Source: Vulgatibacter incomptus
Lineage (GTDB): Bacteria; Myxococcota; Myxococcia; Myxococcales; Vulgatibacteraceae
DNA length: 64,000 nucleotides
Assembly: GCF_001263175.1 (NCBI RefSeq)
Contig: NZ_CP012332.1
Span: 3,678,220 to 3,742,219 of the forward strand
Reading direction: 5' to 3'
Made by a program: the position numbers and the translations under genes. The notes beneath the pieces are model-generated. The model was not told the DNA's origin. It saw only the letters and a list, made by a program, of their open reading frames with translations, and searched no databases. Of the stretch, positions 1 through 8,386 are shown piece after piece (the stretch's first letter is position 1; each line of letters starts with the position of its first letter).

Positions 1-1
1 C

Positions 2-766
2 GCGCTCTGCACCGAGCGGCTGGCCCGAGCCAATCGCGCCGTGGGGAACGCCCCCGGCGCCGCGGTGATCGAGGCGTTCGGCCCGCTCGTCGTCACGGCG
101 AGGGGCGGACCGCTCACACTTTTCGCAAACGGCTCCGTCGTTCGAATGAAGGCGGACGAGGAGGTGCGCCTCGGTAAGCCTCCGGGAGAGCGGATCATCC
201 ACGTGGCGGTGGCCGGCGGCTTCGACGTCCCGGTGCACCTCGGCGGGCGAGGCACGCTCCTCGTCGCGCGCCTCGGCGGACTGGACGGTCGCGCCCTCCG
301 TCGCGGCGATCGTCTCCCGATCGGCGCCGCCGATCGCCTCGCGAAGGCCGAGGTCCTCCCGGAGCCGCCTCACGAAGGATCGATTCGAGTGATCGTCGGA
401 CCGGATCACTTCTCCGCCGAGGCGCTCGAGGTCCTCCAGCGCGCAACCTTCCTGGTCTCGCCCTCGAGCGATCGGGTGGGCATGCGCCTCGACGGGCCGC
501 CGATCCCGCGCACCGGAGGCGATGAAGGCCGTTCCCTCCCCATGGTGCGCGGCGCGATCCAGGTGCCGGCCTCGGGCGCCCCGATCGTATTGGGTCCCGA
601 CCACCCGACGACCGGCGGCTACCCTGTGATCGCGACGGTGATCCGCGCCGACCTGGGCCGGATCGAAGGACGACCTGCGCGGACGGAGGTGCGCTTCTCG
701 GTGGTCACCTTGGAGCAGTCGCGGGAGGCCTATCGTGCGACATCACGCCTCTACTTCGGGTGCTAG
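2..766 (+). CDS. pxpC: 5-oxoprolinase subunit C (PxpC/AHS2 domain), 5' end cut by window edge
   Basis: The frame is open from base 2, so the true start lies to the left; the GTG at 41 is internal. The product is the C-terminal ~250 residues of the AHS2 (KipA-like) biotin-dependent carboxyltransferase-type family, which with PxpA and PxpB hydrolyses 5-oxoproline to glutamate using ATP. Visible family landmarks are ANRAVGNAPG near the edge, VPVHLGGRGT, the GGLDGRALRRGD block and, near the C-terminus, GAIQVPASGAPIVLGPDH followed by TTGGYP. Family members are about 300 residues, so only the N-terminal ~50 residues are missing. The 3' end overlaps the convergent hydrolase gene by a few bases. The partners pxpA and pxpB would be expected just outside the window. 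Confidence 0.85.
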   Translation, partial: ALCTERLARANRAVGNAPGAAVIEAFGPLVVTARGGPLTLFANGSVVRMKADEEVRLGKPPGERIIHVAVAGGFDVPVHLGGRGTLLVARLGGLDGRALRRGDRLPIGAADRLAKAEVLPEPPHEGSIRVIVGPDHFSAEALEVLQRATFLVSPSSDRVGMRLDGPPIPRTGGDEGRSLPMVRGAIQVPASGAPIVLGPDHPTTGGYPVIATVIRADLGRIEGRPARTEVRFSVVTLEQSREAYRATSRLYFGC

Positions 767-1713
767 CTGCCGGCGAGAAACGAGGCGAGCCGCGGGATCA
801 CCTGATCCGGCGCTTCCTCCATCAGCCAGTGGCCGGCACCGGCCACCACCACTCCGATGACGTTCACCGCGATGAGCCGTGCCTGCTCGATGAGAAAATT
901 GCCGGATGCTTTTTCGCCCGCCATGACGAGGGTCGGCATCGGAAGTGTTTTGACAGCGAGCGCCGCGTTGTCCTTCGCATCCTTCACGAACTCGCTGAAG
1001 TACTGCATCGTCGCGTGCATTCCGCCGTCGCGAGCATACGCACCCGCATAGAGCTTCCGATCGGCCTCCGAGAGTGAATGGGCCGGATCCGCCGCGAAAT
1101 CATTCCAGAAATGCTCGAGGTATATGCGCTCCCGCCCCTCGATCAGACGTTCGGGAATTTCCCCGTGAAAGTGGAAATGCCACGTCGCCGGCGCGAGCCA
1201 GACGTCTTTCCATTTTCCGATTCCGGGAAGAAACGCGTCCATCAGCACGAGCCGCTCGACCTCGGAGGGGAACTGTCCGGCGTACGAGTAGGCGACCATC
1301 AGCCCAATGTCGTGGCCGGCGAGCGCAATCGGTTCGTTGAACCCGAGCTGCCGGACGAGATTTCGTACCTCGCGGCCCATCGTCTTTTTGTCATAGCCAC
1401 CGCCCGTGCGCTCGGATCCACCCGCTCCGCGGAGGTCTGGAGCGATCACGGTATGTTCCGCCGCAAGCTTCGTCATGAGCGGAAGCCACATGTGGCTGGT
1501 CTGCGCGAAGCCATGCAGGAGCACAACCGGCGGTCCCTCGCCGACGATCTTGTAGGCGATCCGCACGCCATCCACATCGGCGCTGCGTCGCTCGATGCCG
1601 AGTGGGACCTCTTCTTCAGCGGTCGCCTTTTGCGCTGCACCCGATGTCCGCTCATCGGCGACGGTTCCTGCAAGCCGGGGAAACGCGCGCAAGGAATTCT
1701 GGATCACCGGCAT
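763..1713 (-). CDS. alpha/beta hydrolase of the epoxide hydrolase type
   Basis: About 316 residues with the alpha/beta-hydrolase order: oxyanion motif [21 protein letters not shown], then the nucleophile elbow GHDIG. Here an Asp replaces the usual Ser, which is the signature of epoxide hydrolases and haloalkane dehalogenases, where the Asp forms an ester intermediate. A late GAGHW supplies the catalytic His. Known family members hydrolyse epoxides or remove halides; the substrate here cannot be read from sequence. The frame is open back to 1965, but the first residues there are low-quality Arg-rich sequence. The ATG at 1713 follows a purine-rich GGGCGACGGGGG stretch and is preferred, with the ATG at 1743 as an alternative. 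It is divergent from the next hydrolase at 2035. Confidence 0.72.
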   Translation of the reverse strand: MPVIQNSLRAFPRLAGTVADERTSGAAQKATAEEEVPLGIERRSADVDGVRIAYKIVGEGPPVVLLHGFAQTSHMWLPLMTKLAAEHTVIAPDLRGAGGSERTGGGYDKKTMGREVRNLVRQLGFNEPIALAGHDIGLMVAYSYAGQFPSEVERLVLMDAFLPGIGKWKDVWLAPATWHFHFHGEIPERLIEGRERIYLEHFWNDFAADPAHSLSEADRKLYAGAYARDGGMHATMQYFSEFVKDAKDNAALAVKTLPMPTLVMAGEKASGNFLIEQARLIAVNVIGVVVAGAGHWLMEEAPDQVIPRLASFLAGS

Positions 1714-2034
1714 CGCGCCCCCGTCGCCCGAGGTATGCGGCATCGCTCGAACCCGCGCCACTGCCTGCGACCGACCCGGGTGCTCCCATGCTGGCTGCAA
1801 CCCTCGAATGCGGAGCTTGGCGGACAGACGGCTGGGGCGGCAACGAGCCTTTCCCTGCGAACGGCCGCTCGCTGGGAACGCCCGCCATCTTTCTCGATGC
1901 GCTCCAGCGGCCGCCGGGCTAACAGCCCATCGAGCCAAACGTCCGTCCCACGCTCCTTGCCGCACCCGAACGCGGTGTTCAAGTCATCCGGGACCAGGTC
2001 CGTTTCAACTCGGCCCTTTCGCCGGAGATCCGAC

Positions 2035-2904
2035 ATGAGCACGTTTACCGCCAGCGACGGCACGCGAATCTTCTACAAGGACTGGGGATCGGGACGACCG
2101 ATCGTCTTGAGCCACGGCTGGCCGCTCAGCTCGGACGCATGGGACGCCCAGATAGTCTTCCTCCTCGAGCGCGGGTTCCGCGTGGTGGCCCACGATCGCC
2201 GGGGCCACGGTCGGTCCGACCAGCCCTCGGAAGGCAACGACATGGACACCTGGGCCGACGATCTCGCCGAGCTCGTCGACGAACTCGACCTCCGCGACAT
2301 CGTCATCGTCGGCCACTCCACCGGCGGCGGCGAGGTGACGCGCTACATCGGCCGCCACGGAACATCGCGAGTGGCGCGGGCGGTGCTCCTCGGTGCGATT
2401 CCGCCGCTCATGCTCAAGACGGATGCGAATCCCGGTGGCCTTCCGATGAGCGCGTTCGACAAAATACGCGAGGGAATGCGCCGAAACCGCTCCCAGTACT
2501 TCAAGGACCTCGCGGTTCCCTTCTACGGCTACAACCGGAAGGGAGCCCAGATCTCGCAGGGCACCATCGATCAATTCTGGCGGCTCGGCATGCAGGCCGG
2601 CATGAAAGCAGCCTACGAGTGCGTCGCACAGTTCTCGGAGACCGATTTCACCGAGGACCTCAAGCGATTTGATTTTCCGACGCTCATCGCCCACGGTGAC
2701 GCCGACCAGATCGTGCCGATCGGCGCGGCAGCGCTCCGTTCCTCGAAGATCGTCGAGGGGGCGACACTGAAGGTCTACCCGGGCGCTCCACATGGCCTCG
2801 CCACCACGATGGCCGACGAGTTCAACGACGATCTGCTCGCGTTCATCGAGGACCGTCCCGTGGCACGTGCGGAAGCTGGGACCGAGGCACCACCACTGCA
2901 CTGA
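2035..2904 (+). CDS. alpha/beta hydrolase, cofactor-free haloperoxidase (non-haem chloroperoxidase) family
   Basis: A 289-residue protein with the complete serine-hydrolase triad of the bacterial chloroperoxidase/aryl esterase family: the elbow GHSTGG (Ser), the Asp in HGDADQIVP and the His in GAPHGL. The opening [15 protein letters not shown] and the oxyanion segment [12 protein letters not shown] are typical. Such enzymes act as esterases or perhydrolases and can generate hypohalous acid indirectly. The frame is open back to 1078, but that stretch is antisense to the upstream hydrolase. The ATG at 2035 has GGAG about eight bases upstream and matches the family N-terminus, so it is taken as the start. 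The last ~12 residues (after AFIEDRP) extend beyond the usual end. Confidence 0.85.
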   Translation: MSTFTASDGTRIFYKDWGSGRPIVLSHGWPLSSDAWDAQIVFLLERGFRVVAHDRRGHGRSDQPSEGNDMDTWADDLAELVDELDLRDIVIVGHSTGGGEVTRYIGRHGTSRVARAVLLGAIPPLMLKTDANPGGLPMSAFDKIREGMRRNRSQYFKDLAVPFYGYNRKGAQISQGTIDQFWRLGMQAGMKAAYECVAQFSETDFTEDLKRFDFPTLIAHGDADQIVPIGAAALRSSKIVEGATLKVYPGAPHGLATTMADEFNDDLLAFIEDRPVARAEAGTEAPPLH

Positions 2905-3009
2905 ACGACTGTGTCGAGTGGCGGAAGTGCGCCGACGACGAGAAGACGAGTTGCGCCTTCCGGCCAGGGAAGTAGCAGGCCTGTCCCTGGCCGTTCCTCC
3001 GCCGCGCGC

Positions 3010-3192
3010 CTACCGCTTCCGGACGGCGTAGGTCAGGTGGGTCACCCTCAGGGAGAGTTCCGCGCGGACCGGCGCCAGGGCCACGCGGCCCGCGTCCACG
3101 CCCTCGAACAGGCGGATTCCGGAGCCGAAGAGCACGGGCCACAGCGCGATCGAGAACTCGTCGATCAGGCCGGCCCCAAGTACGAACTCGCC
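3010..3192 (-). pseudogene. 3' remnant of a RibD/DHFR-like reductase gene (copy 1)
   Basis: The minus strand encodes a tail with GLIDEFSIALWPVLFGSG and IRLFEG, the C-terminal signature of the RibD C-terminal/dihydrofolate reductase-like family, ending in VRKR and a stop at 3010. There is no catalytic N-terminal half upstream; the frame becomes unrelated sequence. About 112 bases of it (3011-3123) recur at 5099-5212 in the same orientation with roughly seven differences. The rest of the 2,905-3,449 interval shows no convincing gene. Confidence 0.7.
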
Positions 3193-3449
3193 TTGTCCTT
3201 CAGGCTCAGAGGGACAAAACGTCCACCGTGTGTCGTCCGCCGTGCCGTTCAACCCAGTCCGCGGCGATCCGCGCGTCGTCTCGACCCTTGACCAGCGCTC
3301 GAGCGTCGCGAGAGGGTTGGTCAACGATGCACACTTCGAACATCCCCGCGCCCGCCGAGCAGGCGGACGTCGCCTTCCTTCGCATCGTCGAAAGCCCGCG
3401 CGGCACATCGCCCACCCCGATGCGGGCAACAAGATTCGAGGGGATCGAA

Positions 3450-4334
3450 TTGGACTCTCTCAGGAACCCGTGGACCGTCCTCGCGCCGCTCCCGGCGACG
3501 GCTGTGGGTATGTCGATCGCCGGAGCCCATGGCGTCCCATGGTCAGCGTACGCGCCGAACCTCGCGGCGATCGTGCTGGGCGCGACATGCTTCCATGCGG
3601 CCAGGCGCGTCGAGAGCGAGCGGCTCAGCGCATGGGCTCCAGGTTTAGCCGCACTCGGAATCCTCGCTACATTGGTTGGTCCGAGCATCGATGGGGTTCA
3701 TCGGTGGGTTTCCATGGGAGCCATGCGGCTCAACATGTCGCTCGCGTTGGCTCAGTTGATCCTGTTCGGGCTGACGGCTGCCCGACACGGCAGCAACAGG
3801 CGAGCGGTGCTCGCTGCGCTGGTCGCTCAGATCGCTCACGTCGTGCAGCCCGACGCCGGCCAGGCCTCTGCTCTCGCGGCTGGGGCGCTCCCGGTGTTGT
3901 TGGATCGCTCATGCGCGAATCGGACGCTGGGGACAGTTCTTGCTTTGGCGCTCGGCGTGCTGGCGGGGGCAACGTGGCTTCGCGATGATCCTCTTCCCGC
4001 CGTCGAGCACGTCGAGCGAATCCTGATCCTGGCCTACCTGAACGGGCCACTGTGGGTGACGGCTGTCGTGTTGGCAGGAGCCGCTCTGCTTCTCCCTCTG
4101 GTAACCTCAGCGAGGATGTCGAGTGCAGCCGTCCAGGCGACGTTGAGCTACATCGTTGCTTCGTTTGTCGTCGCGTTCGTCGGCAGCTTCCCGGTGCCCG
4201 TCTTTGGAGCGGGAGCAGGGCCCGTGCTCGGGTGGTACGCGCTGCTCACGCTGGCTGCCGACGGAAAACCCAACAGGCCATCGAGTCGAGATTCGAAGTG
4301 GCCCGCCGAACCTTCGCCCACTCCCTCTCGCTAA
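3450..4334 (+). CDS. multi-pass integral membrane protein, function unknown
   Basis: About 294 residues, almost entirely hydrophobic helices with short loops, so an inner-membrane protein with roughly eight to ten segments. One loop, DGVHRWVSMGAMRLN, resembles the ARRW-x-x-x-G-x-x-x-x-Q loop of SEDS proteins (FtsW/RodA). The rest of the SEDS signature is not evident, so this is only a hint. The C-terminal ~25 residues are polar. The start is uncertain: the frame is open from 3228, there are ATGs at 3327 and 3420, and a TTG at 3450 preceded by GAGGGG. I chose 3450 because the earlier part lacks membrane character. It lies with the hutD-like gene between two direct repeats of the DHFR-like tail, which suggests a transferred or recombined block. 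Confidence 0.6.
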   Translation: MDSLRNPWTVLAPLPATAVGMSIAGAHGVPWSAYAPNLAAIVLGATCFHAARRVESERLSAWAPGLAALGILATLVGPSIDGVHRWVSMGAMRLNMSLALAQLILFGLTAARHGSNRRAVLAALVAQIAHVVQPDAGQASALAAGALPVLLDRSCANRTLGTVLALALGVLAGATWLRDDPLPAVEHVERILILAYLNGPLWVTAVVLAGAALLLPLVTSARMSSAAVQATLSYIVASFVVAFVGSFPVPVFGAGAGPVLGWYALLTLAADGKPNRPSSRDSKWPAEPSPTPSR

Positions 4335-4377
4335 GGCTCCGACCCCTGCACCGAATCGAAAGCGCGCTCGATCCGGA

Positions 4378-4977
4378 TCAGCCGCCGGTGCCGGCCGGCG
4401 TGATCCGGATCGCCAGAAGTTCCCCGCTTCCGTGGAGGAGATGACGGCGATGCTCGCAGGCGCCGAGCCAGGCGGTGTCGCCGGCCTGCATCGCCGGCAT
4501 CGCCGCATCCTCGAACGCGATTTGCCCGGTCAGAAGATAGATTGCCCAAGCCACCTGCGGTTCGCTGCCGAACGTCATGCTGCCGGCGAGCGATCGGTGC
4601 AGCAGCTCCGCGTGCAGGTCCGCGCGCCGCCACATCAGGTTGAAGTCCCGGCTCGTGCCATCGACCGGCGCGCCGGTCAGCTCGTCCTCGCCGGCGAAAC
4701 GTAGCCGCTGGTAGGGCGGCAGCAGGGTCACGCAGCGGCCGTCCGTAAATCGCAGGCGCAGACCCGCTCCGTGCAGCAGCACCAGCTCGCGCTCGATGCC
4801 GGGAAAGGCGGAGAACGCCGCGTCTTGCTCGATCTCGGCGATGGACAGTCGCAGCAGCCAGTCGCCCTGCTCGGGCACGCGCAGGATCTCGCGGGTCCAG
4901 CCCAGGCCATTGCGCCACCGCTCGCGTCGGTAGTCGGCGGCAGGGATGACACGCGCGGGGGTCGTCAGGAGTTCCAT
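4378..4977 (-). CDS. HutD/Ves family protein
   Basis: A 199-residue protein matching the HutD/Ves cupin-like family. It has the N-terminal WRNGLGWTREI block, the central FPGIERELVLLHG segment (read around residues 60-70) and the DFNLMWRR block. HutD proteins accompany histidine utilisation operons and have been proposed to modulate them, while Ves is a cold-responsive relative in E. coli; no enzymatic activity is firmly established. No hut genes are seen here, so this copy is solitary. The ATG at 4977 opens directly with MELLTTPARVIPAADY, the expected family start. It converges on the membrane-protein gene at 4334, 43 bases away. Confidence 0.85.
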   Translation of the reverse strand: MELLTTPARVIPAADYRRERWRNGLGWTREILRVPEQGDWLLRLSIAEIEQDAAFSAFPGIERELVLLHGAGLRLRFTDGRCVTLLPPYQRLRFAGEDELTGAPVDGTSRDFNLMWRRADLHAELLHRSLAGSMTFGSEPQVAWAIYLLTGQIAFEDAAMPAMQAGDTAWLGACEHRRHLLHGSGELLAIRITPAGTGG

Positions 4978-5097
4978 CGTGGGAGGATGCCACTACCGCC
5001 GTCGTAGGGGCCTGTCATATATCCGGGAAACTCGAGGCGGCCATCCAGCGCGTGGCGGCGACGCGTCCGCCGTCACTTCGTGTCGCCCGCTGTGCCC

Positions 5098-5212
5098 CTA
5101 CCGCTTCCGGACGGCGTAGGTCAGGTGCGTCACCCTCGGGGAGGGTTCCGCGCGGACCGGCTCCAGGTCCACGCGGCCCGCGTCCACGCCCTCAAACAGG
5201 CGAATTCCGGAG
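5098..5212 (-). pseudogene. 3' remnant of a RibD/DHFR-like reductase gene (copy 2)
   Basis: The same C-terminal sequence as at 3010 is read on the minus strand: GIRLFEGVDAGRV, then VTHLTYAVRKR and the stop at 5098. Only the last ~38 codons are left; sequence beyond 5212 is unrelated. With copy 1 it forms a ~112 bp direct repeat about 94% identical by eye. The surrounding 4,978-5,296 interval holds nothing else I can recognise. Confidence 0.7.
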
Positions 5213-5296
5213 GCTAACCTTGGCCCAGTATTCAGCTACATGGCAAAGGGCCATGAAGAAATGGAACCTGCAATGGTGGCCTGGTGCTCGACGGGG

Positions 5297-6469
5297 TCAT
5301 TCCTCGCCGTACAATTCAGGAGCGCGATCCGGTGCGTGCATTTGTAAGCGCTCGCCGAGTCGCTGTCCGTAGCGGACAATCAGGGAGCCCGCGATCATCC
5401 GCTTGGCGCTATAGCGATAGAGTGCAGCATCAATAGACGCCTCCTCTACTAGCGCGTCGCGCAACTCCATGGCGTCGGCCGCTGCCTTTGCGACCCCCAT
5501 CGCAGTATGAGGTCGAACTACGAACGCTGCGTCTCCGAGGAGAACGACGCGGCCGCGATACATCACCGGAGCTTCGAAATCGAAGATTCCCTGGAGAAAC
5601 GGGCACTTCTCTCTGGTCACGATCTCGCTAAGAACAGTCGGCAGATTTGCGCGGGCGGCAGCGCGTAGCTCCTCTTGTGTGCTTGTGGAGAGAGTGCCCC
5701 GGGCAGCCGAGAAAGCGCGGCGTTCGCCGTCGTTTGCCTCCAGTGCCTGCGCAAACTGATCGGGAGTGAGTTGCCGGTACCAGACCCAGTTGTAGCGGCG
5801 CGCTCCCGGCTTCGTGCTTCCGTCTGCTCCAGCGACGGTGTAGCCAAGGAACTGGGTGTCGGGCAGATCATAGAACGTAAATCGGTCCGAGACGACGTCT
5901 GCGCTCTGCTTCGACAATTCCCGCTCAGGTGAAAGGCCTCGGAAGGCTGCGTAGCCTGCGTACCTCGGCTTGGAGCCCGGTGCGACCATGGCACGTACGA
6001 CAGAACCGATTCCATCCGCCCCGATGACAAGTTCTGCCCGGTGGATGGATCCATCGGAAAGGTGAACCTCAGCGTGGCTTTGAGCCGTCGTGATGGAAGC
6101 AACTCCGCTCCCCAAATGATAGCTCTGCGACAGGACCTCATCGCGCCACGCCTTGAAGAGAAGATCCCATGACATCTGTGACTGTGGTGCTTTCAGACGT
6201 CCGCTGATATCTCCGTTACGGTCAAGAAAGATCCGCTCGTGTGCGGAGACTCCTGCCCGCATCACATCCCCACGATCAATTTCTCGAAGAATATCTGCCA
6301 CTTCCTGCTGCGGTACAAGACCCGCCCCTTTGCCCTCCAGCCCAGACGGGGAGCGTTCATAGATGTCAATGCTCCATCCTTCCCGTTGCAACAACACTCC
6401 GATGAACAGTCCTCCCACGGAGCCACCAACAATAATTGCCTTTCCCCCACGCATCGGCTGACTCCGCAT
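5297..6469 (-). CDS. FAD-dependent monooxygenase (aromatic hydroxylase-like)
   Basis: About 390 residues of the group A flavoprotein monooxygenase family. The N-terminal dinucleotide-binding fold shows GKAIIVGGSVGGL with the ribose-binding acid in IDIYERS. The middle motif is LVIGADGIGSVVR (DG motif), and the second FAD motif is RVVLLGDAAFVVRPHTAMG (GD motif). These enzymes use NAD(P)H and oxygen to hydroxylate small substrates; the substrate is not deducible. The start at 6469 (MRSQPMRGGK) precedes the nucleotide-binding strand by only a few residues; an ATG at 6454 is possible. GC content and codon use are visibly lower than in the neighbouring genes, which suggests recent acquisition. It is isolated, with gene fragments on both sides. 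Confidence 0.82.
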   Translation of the reverse strand: MRSQPMRGGKAIIVGGSVGGLFIGVLLQREGWSIDIYERSPSGLEGKGAGLVPQQEVADILREIDRGDVMRAGVSAHERIFLDRNGDISGRLKAPQSQMSWDLLFKAWRDEVLSQSYHLGSGVASITTAQSHAEVHLSDGSIHRAELVIGADGIGSVVRAMVAPGSKPRYAGYAAFRGLSPERELSKQSADVVSDRFTFYDLPDTQFLGYTVAGADGSTKPGARRYNWVWYRQLTPDQFAQALEANDGERRAFSAARGTLSTSTQEELRAAARANLPTVLSEIVTREKCPFLQGIFDFEAPVMYRGRVVLLGDAAFVVRPHTAMGVAKAAADAMELRDALVEEASIDAALYRYSAKRMIAGSLIVRYGQRLGERLQMHAPDRAPELYGEE

Positions 6470-6680
6470 CACTTCGAAGGCGAGCAGGCTCGCCGCCGAA
6501 ATGAAGGCTCCATCGAAGTGGGCAGCGGCCTGCTCGATCACGAACAAGATCGGCACGGGCGAGACGCTGCACAAGCGGGTCCGGCGGGCCGAGCGCGATG
6601 CTGTCGAGCGGCCGCCACCGCGGCGTGCCACGAGGGCGGCGTCGGCATCCCGCGCGCCTCGATTGAGCTGAAGCTAGGCT

Positions 6681-7004
6681 TTAGGATTCGGCGTCCGAGC
6701 CGCCTTCACGCAGCTCGATCGGCGAGGCGCCGATGGCGTGGTAGCTGCCGTCGACGTGGACCATCTCACCGCTGGTGGAGGGGAACCAATCCGAGAGGAG
6801 CGCGATGGCGGCGGGGTACACGTCGGGATGCCTGGTGCGTAAGTTCCGGCCCAGTGGCGCCTGGGTGACCCAGCGCTTCTCGAGGAGCTCGAAGCCCGGA
6901 ATGCTCTTGGCCGCCATCGTGTCCAGCGGGCCCGCGGCCACCGAGTTGATCCGGATCCCCTTCGGGCTCAGATCCCAGGCGAGGTAGCGGACGGTGGAGG
7001 TGAG
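6681..7004 (-). pseudogene. C-terminal remnant of enoyl-ACP reductase (fabI)
   Basis: The minus strand reads TVRYLAWDLSPKGIRIN, SVAAGPLDTMAAKSIPGF and LLSDWFPSTSGEMVHVDG, ending YHAIG plus a short tail and a stop at 6681. This is the last ~107 residues of an enoyl-[acyl-carrier-protein] reductase of the SDR superfamily, including the substrate-binding loop after SVAAGP. The upstream part with the Gly-rich nucleotide site and the Tyr-x6-Lys catalytic pair is absent; at 7004 the homology stops and recombinase-related sequence follows. It cannot be a functional enzyme. Confidence 0.78.
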
Positions 7005-7132
7005 CGGCGCCCTGCAGACGACCATCCAGTCGTTGATCGGGCGCGTCTGAGGGATCCCATCCTCGAGCAGAAGATCGCCGAGATCATGGCGCGGTCCGAC
7101 GCCGTACTCACTGGGATGTCTGGAGAAAAGAC

Positions 7133-7315
7133 GACGGGCGTGGAAGCGGCCGTTAACGACACGTTCTCCCACGCCCGTCAGGCACTGGCTCCGCGAACGC
7201 CAGATTTCTCGAACCTGGAAGGTCGCCAAGGATCTCGATAGCTTTGCGGATCTTCGAGCCGGTCGAGCAACGACCCTTTCGTCGCCAATGCGCAGCAGAC
7301 CGCTACCTTGCCCTA
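7133..7315 (+). pseudogene. tail fragment of a serine recombinase (remnant 1)
   Basis: Bases ~7183-7310 are homologous to the recombinase tail at ~11,278-11,400: both contain the block atttctcgaacctggaa and continue through gatcttcgagc to cttcgtcgccaa. Read in the matching frame this gives HWLRERQISRTWKVAKDLDS, where the longer copy has DWLLEGRISRTWKFAKDPDS. An 11-bp inverted repeat (7133-7143 with 7169-7179) sits just upstream, at the position where the longer copy has its own inverted repeat with a different sequence. No recombinase domain is left. Confidence 0.65.
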
Positions 7316-7343
7316 TCGTCGCGTATCTCGAACGGAGGAGACC

Positions 7344-7901
7344 ATGGGACTCTTGACCTTCAGCATCAACGTCACCCTGGACGGCTGCGTCGACCACCAG
7401 GAGGGAATCGCCGACGACGAGACACACGCCTTCTTCACCAGCCTCATGGACGAAAGCGGGGCGATGCTGTGGGGCCGCGTCACCTACGAGATGATGGAGA
7501 GCTACTGGCCGGCGGTCGCCCGCGGCGACGAGGAGGCGCCGCCGGCGATGCGCGAGTGGGCGGTGAAGCTGGAGGCCAAGCCGAAGTACGTGGTGTCGTC
7601 GACGCGAAAGGACTTCCCGTGGACCAACAGCCACCACATCGCCGGCGACCTGCGCACGGGCGTGCAGAAGCTCAAGGACGCGACCCCGGCCGGCGTGCTC
7701 CTCGGTAGCGGCAAGCTCGCGACCGAGCTGGACCGGCTAGATCTGATCGACGAGTACAAGTTCCTCGTCCACCCCAGGATCGCCGGCCACGGCCCGACCC
7801 TGTACCAGAGCGGGCTGCCCAGCACGCGACGGCTCGAGCTGGTCTCGGCGATGCCGCTCCACAGCGGCGCGGTCGCCATGCACTACCGGCGCGCGCGCTG
7901 A
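7344..7901 (+). CDS. dihydrofolate reductase family protein (RibD C-terminal-like)
   Basis: A 185-residue protein starting MGLLTFSINVTLDGCVDH, the N-terminal strand typical of the dihydrofolate-reductase-like/RibD C-terminal family. It continues with AMLWGRVTYEMMESYWP, a central VLLGSGKLATELDRLDLIDEY and VHPRIAGHGPTLYQ. Members are NAD(P)H-dependent reductases of unknown substrate, distinct from true FolA. The ATG at 7344 follows GGAGGAG with ideal spacing, which settles the start. The two DHFR-like tails at 3010 and 5098 belong to the same superfamily but are not close copies of this gene. It stands alone among fragments. Confidence 0.85.
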   Translation: MGLLTFSINVTLDGCVDHQEGIADDETHAFFTSLMDESGAMLWGRVTYEMMESYWPAVARGDEEAPPAMREWAVKLEAKPKYVVSSTRKDFPWTNSHHIAGDLRTGVQKLKDATPAGVLLGSGKLATELDRLDLIDEYKFLVHPRIAGHGPTLYQSGLPSTRRLELVSAMPLHSGAVAMHYRRAR

Positions 7902-8097
7902 CTCAGAGCAGCCCCTTCGCGCCCAGCTCGAGGGCCAGCGCGTCGTCGGGAGCCTTCTCGCCGCGCAACACGGCGTACCGGCACATCGAGCTGCCGGAAG
8001 GGACCTTCATAGACGAGGGCCCGAGAAGCGAAAGGCCCGCGGATCTCCGTCGGACCGTCTGCTCTCCCACCGCATGCACTCGGCCAGGAGAGCGGAG

Positions 8098-8325
8098 ATC
8101 GGTGAACCGACTCGCGAAGAGCGCGCGCGACGTCATCGCTCCAATCAATACCAAGTAGGCGACCTGGAATTCGATGTCGGAACGGAACACGCCGCTGCTT
8201 ACGCCTCGACGAAACAGATCGTGAAGCGCGCTCGGAACCTTTTCGAGCGCGACTGCGGGAGCAAAGTCCCATCCGTTCATCGACTCGTTCATCACCAGAT
8301 TCAAGAAGGTCGGGTGTCCGATTCC
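8098..8325 (-). pseudogene. C-terminal fragment of a TetR-type regulator
   Basis: The minus strand encodes GHPTFLNLVMNESMNGWDF, then ALHDLFRRGVSSGVFRSD and FQVAYLVLIGAMTSRALF. This pattern is the ligand-binding domain end of TetR/AcrR regulators (HPxxxxLxxxE, then G-x-x-R-x-D). No helix-turn-helix half precedes it, and there is no start codon with a ribosome site. The frame stays open for a further ~60 codons to a stop at 7903, giving a tail I do not recognise. Confidence 0.55.
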
Positions 8326-8386
8326 TGGCCATGGCGGAGACGAGCAGAGCGGCCCCCGCCCATCGGAGACGGTCGTGGAGACCGCG

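Noticed and set aside
1078-2034. Long 5' extension of the chloroperoxidase frame
   Set aside because: It is antisense to the upstream hydrolase; the ATG at 2035 has a ribosome site and the family start.
7903-8097. Independent small gene on the minus strand (tail MCRYAVLRGEKAP)
   Set aside because: Only an open extension of the TetR fragment frame; no start, ribosome site or family resemblance.
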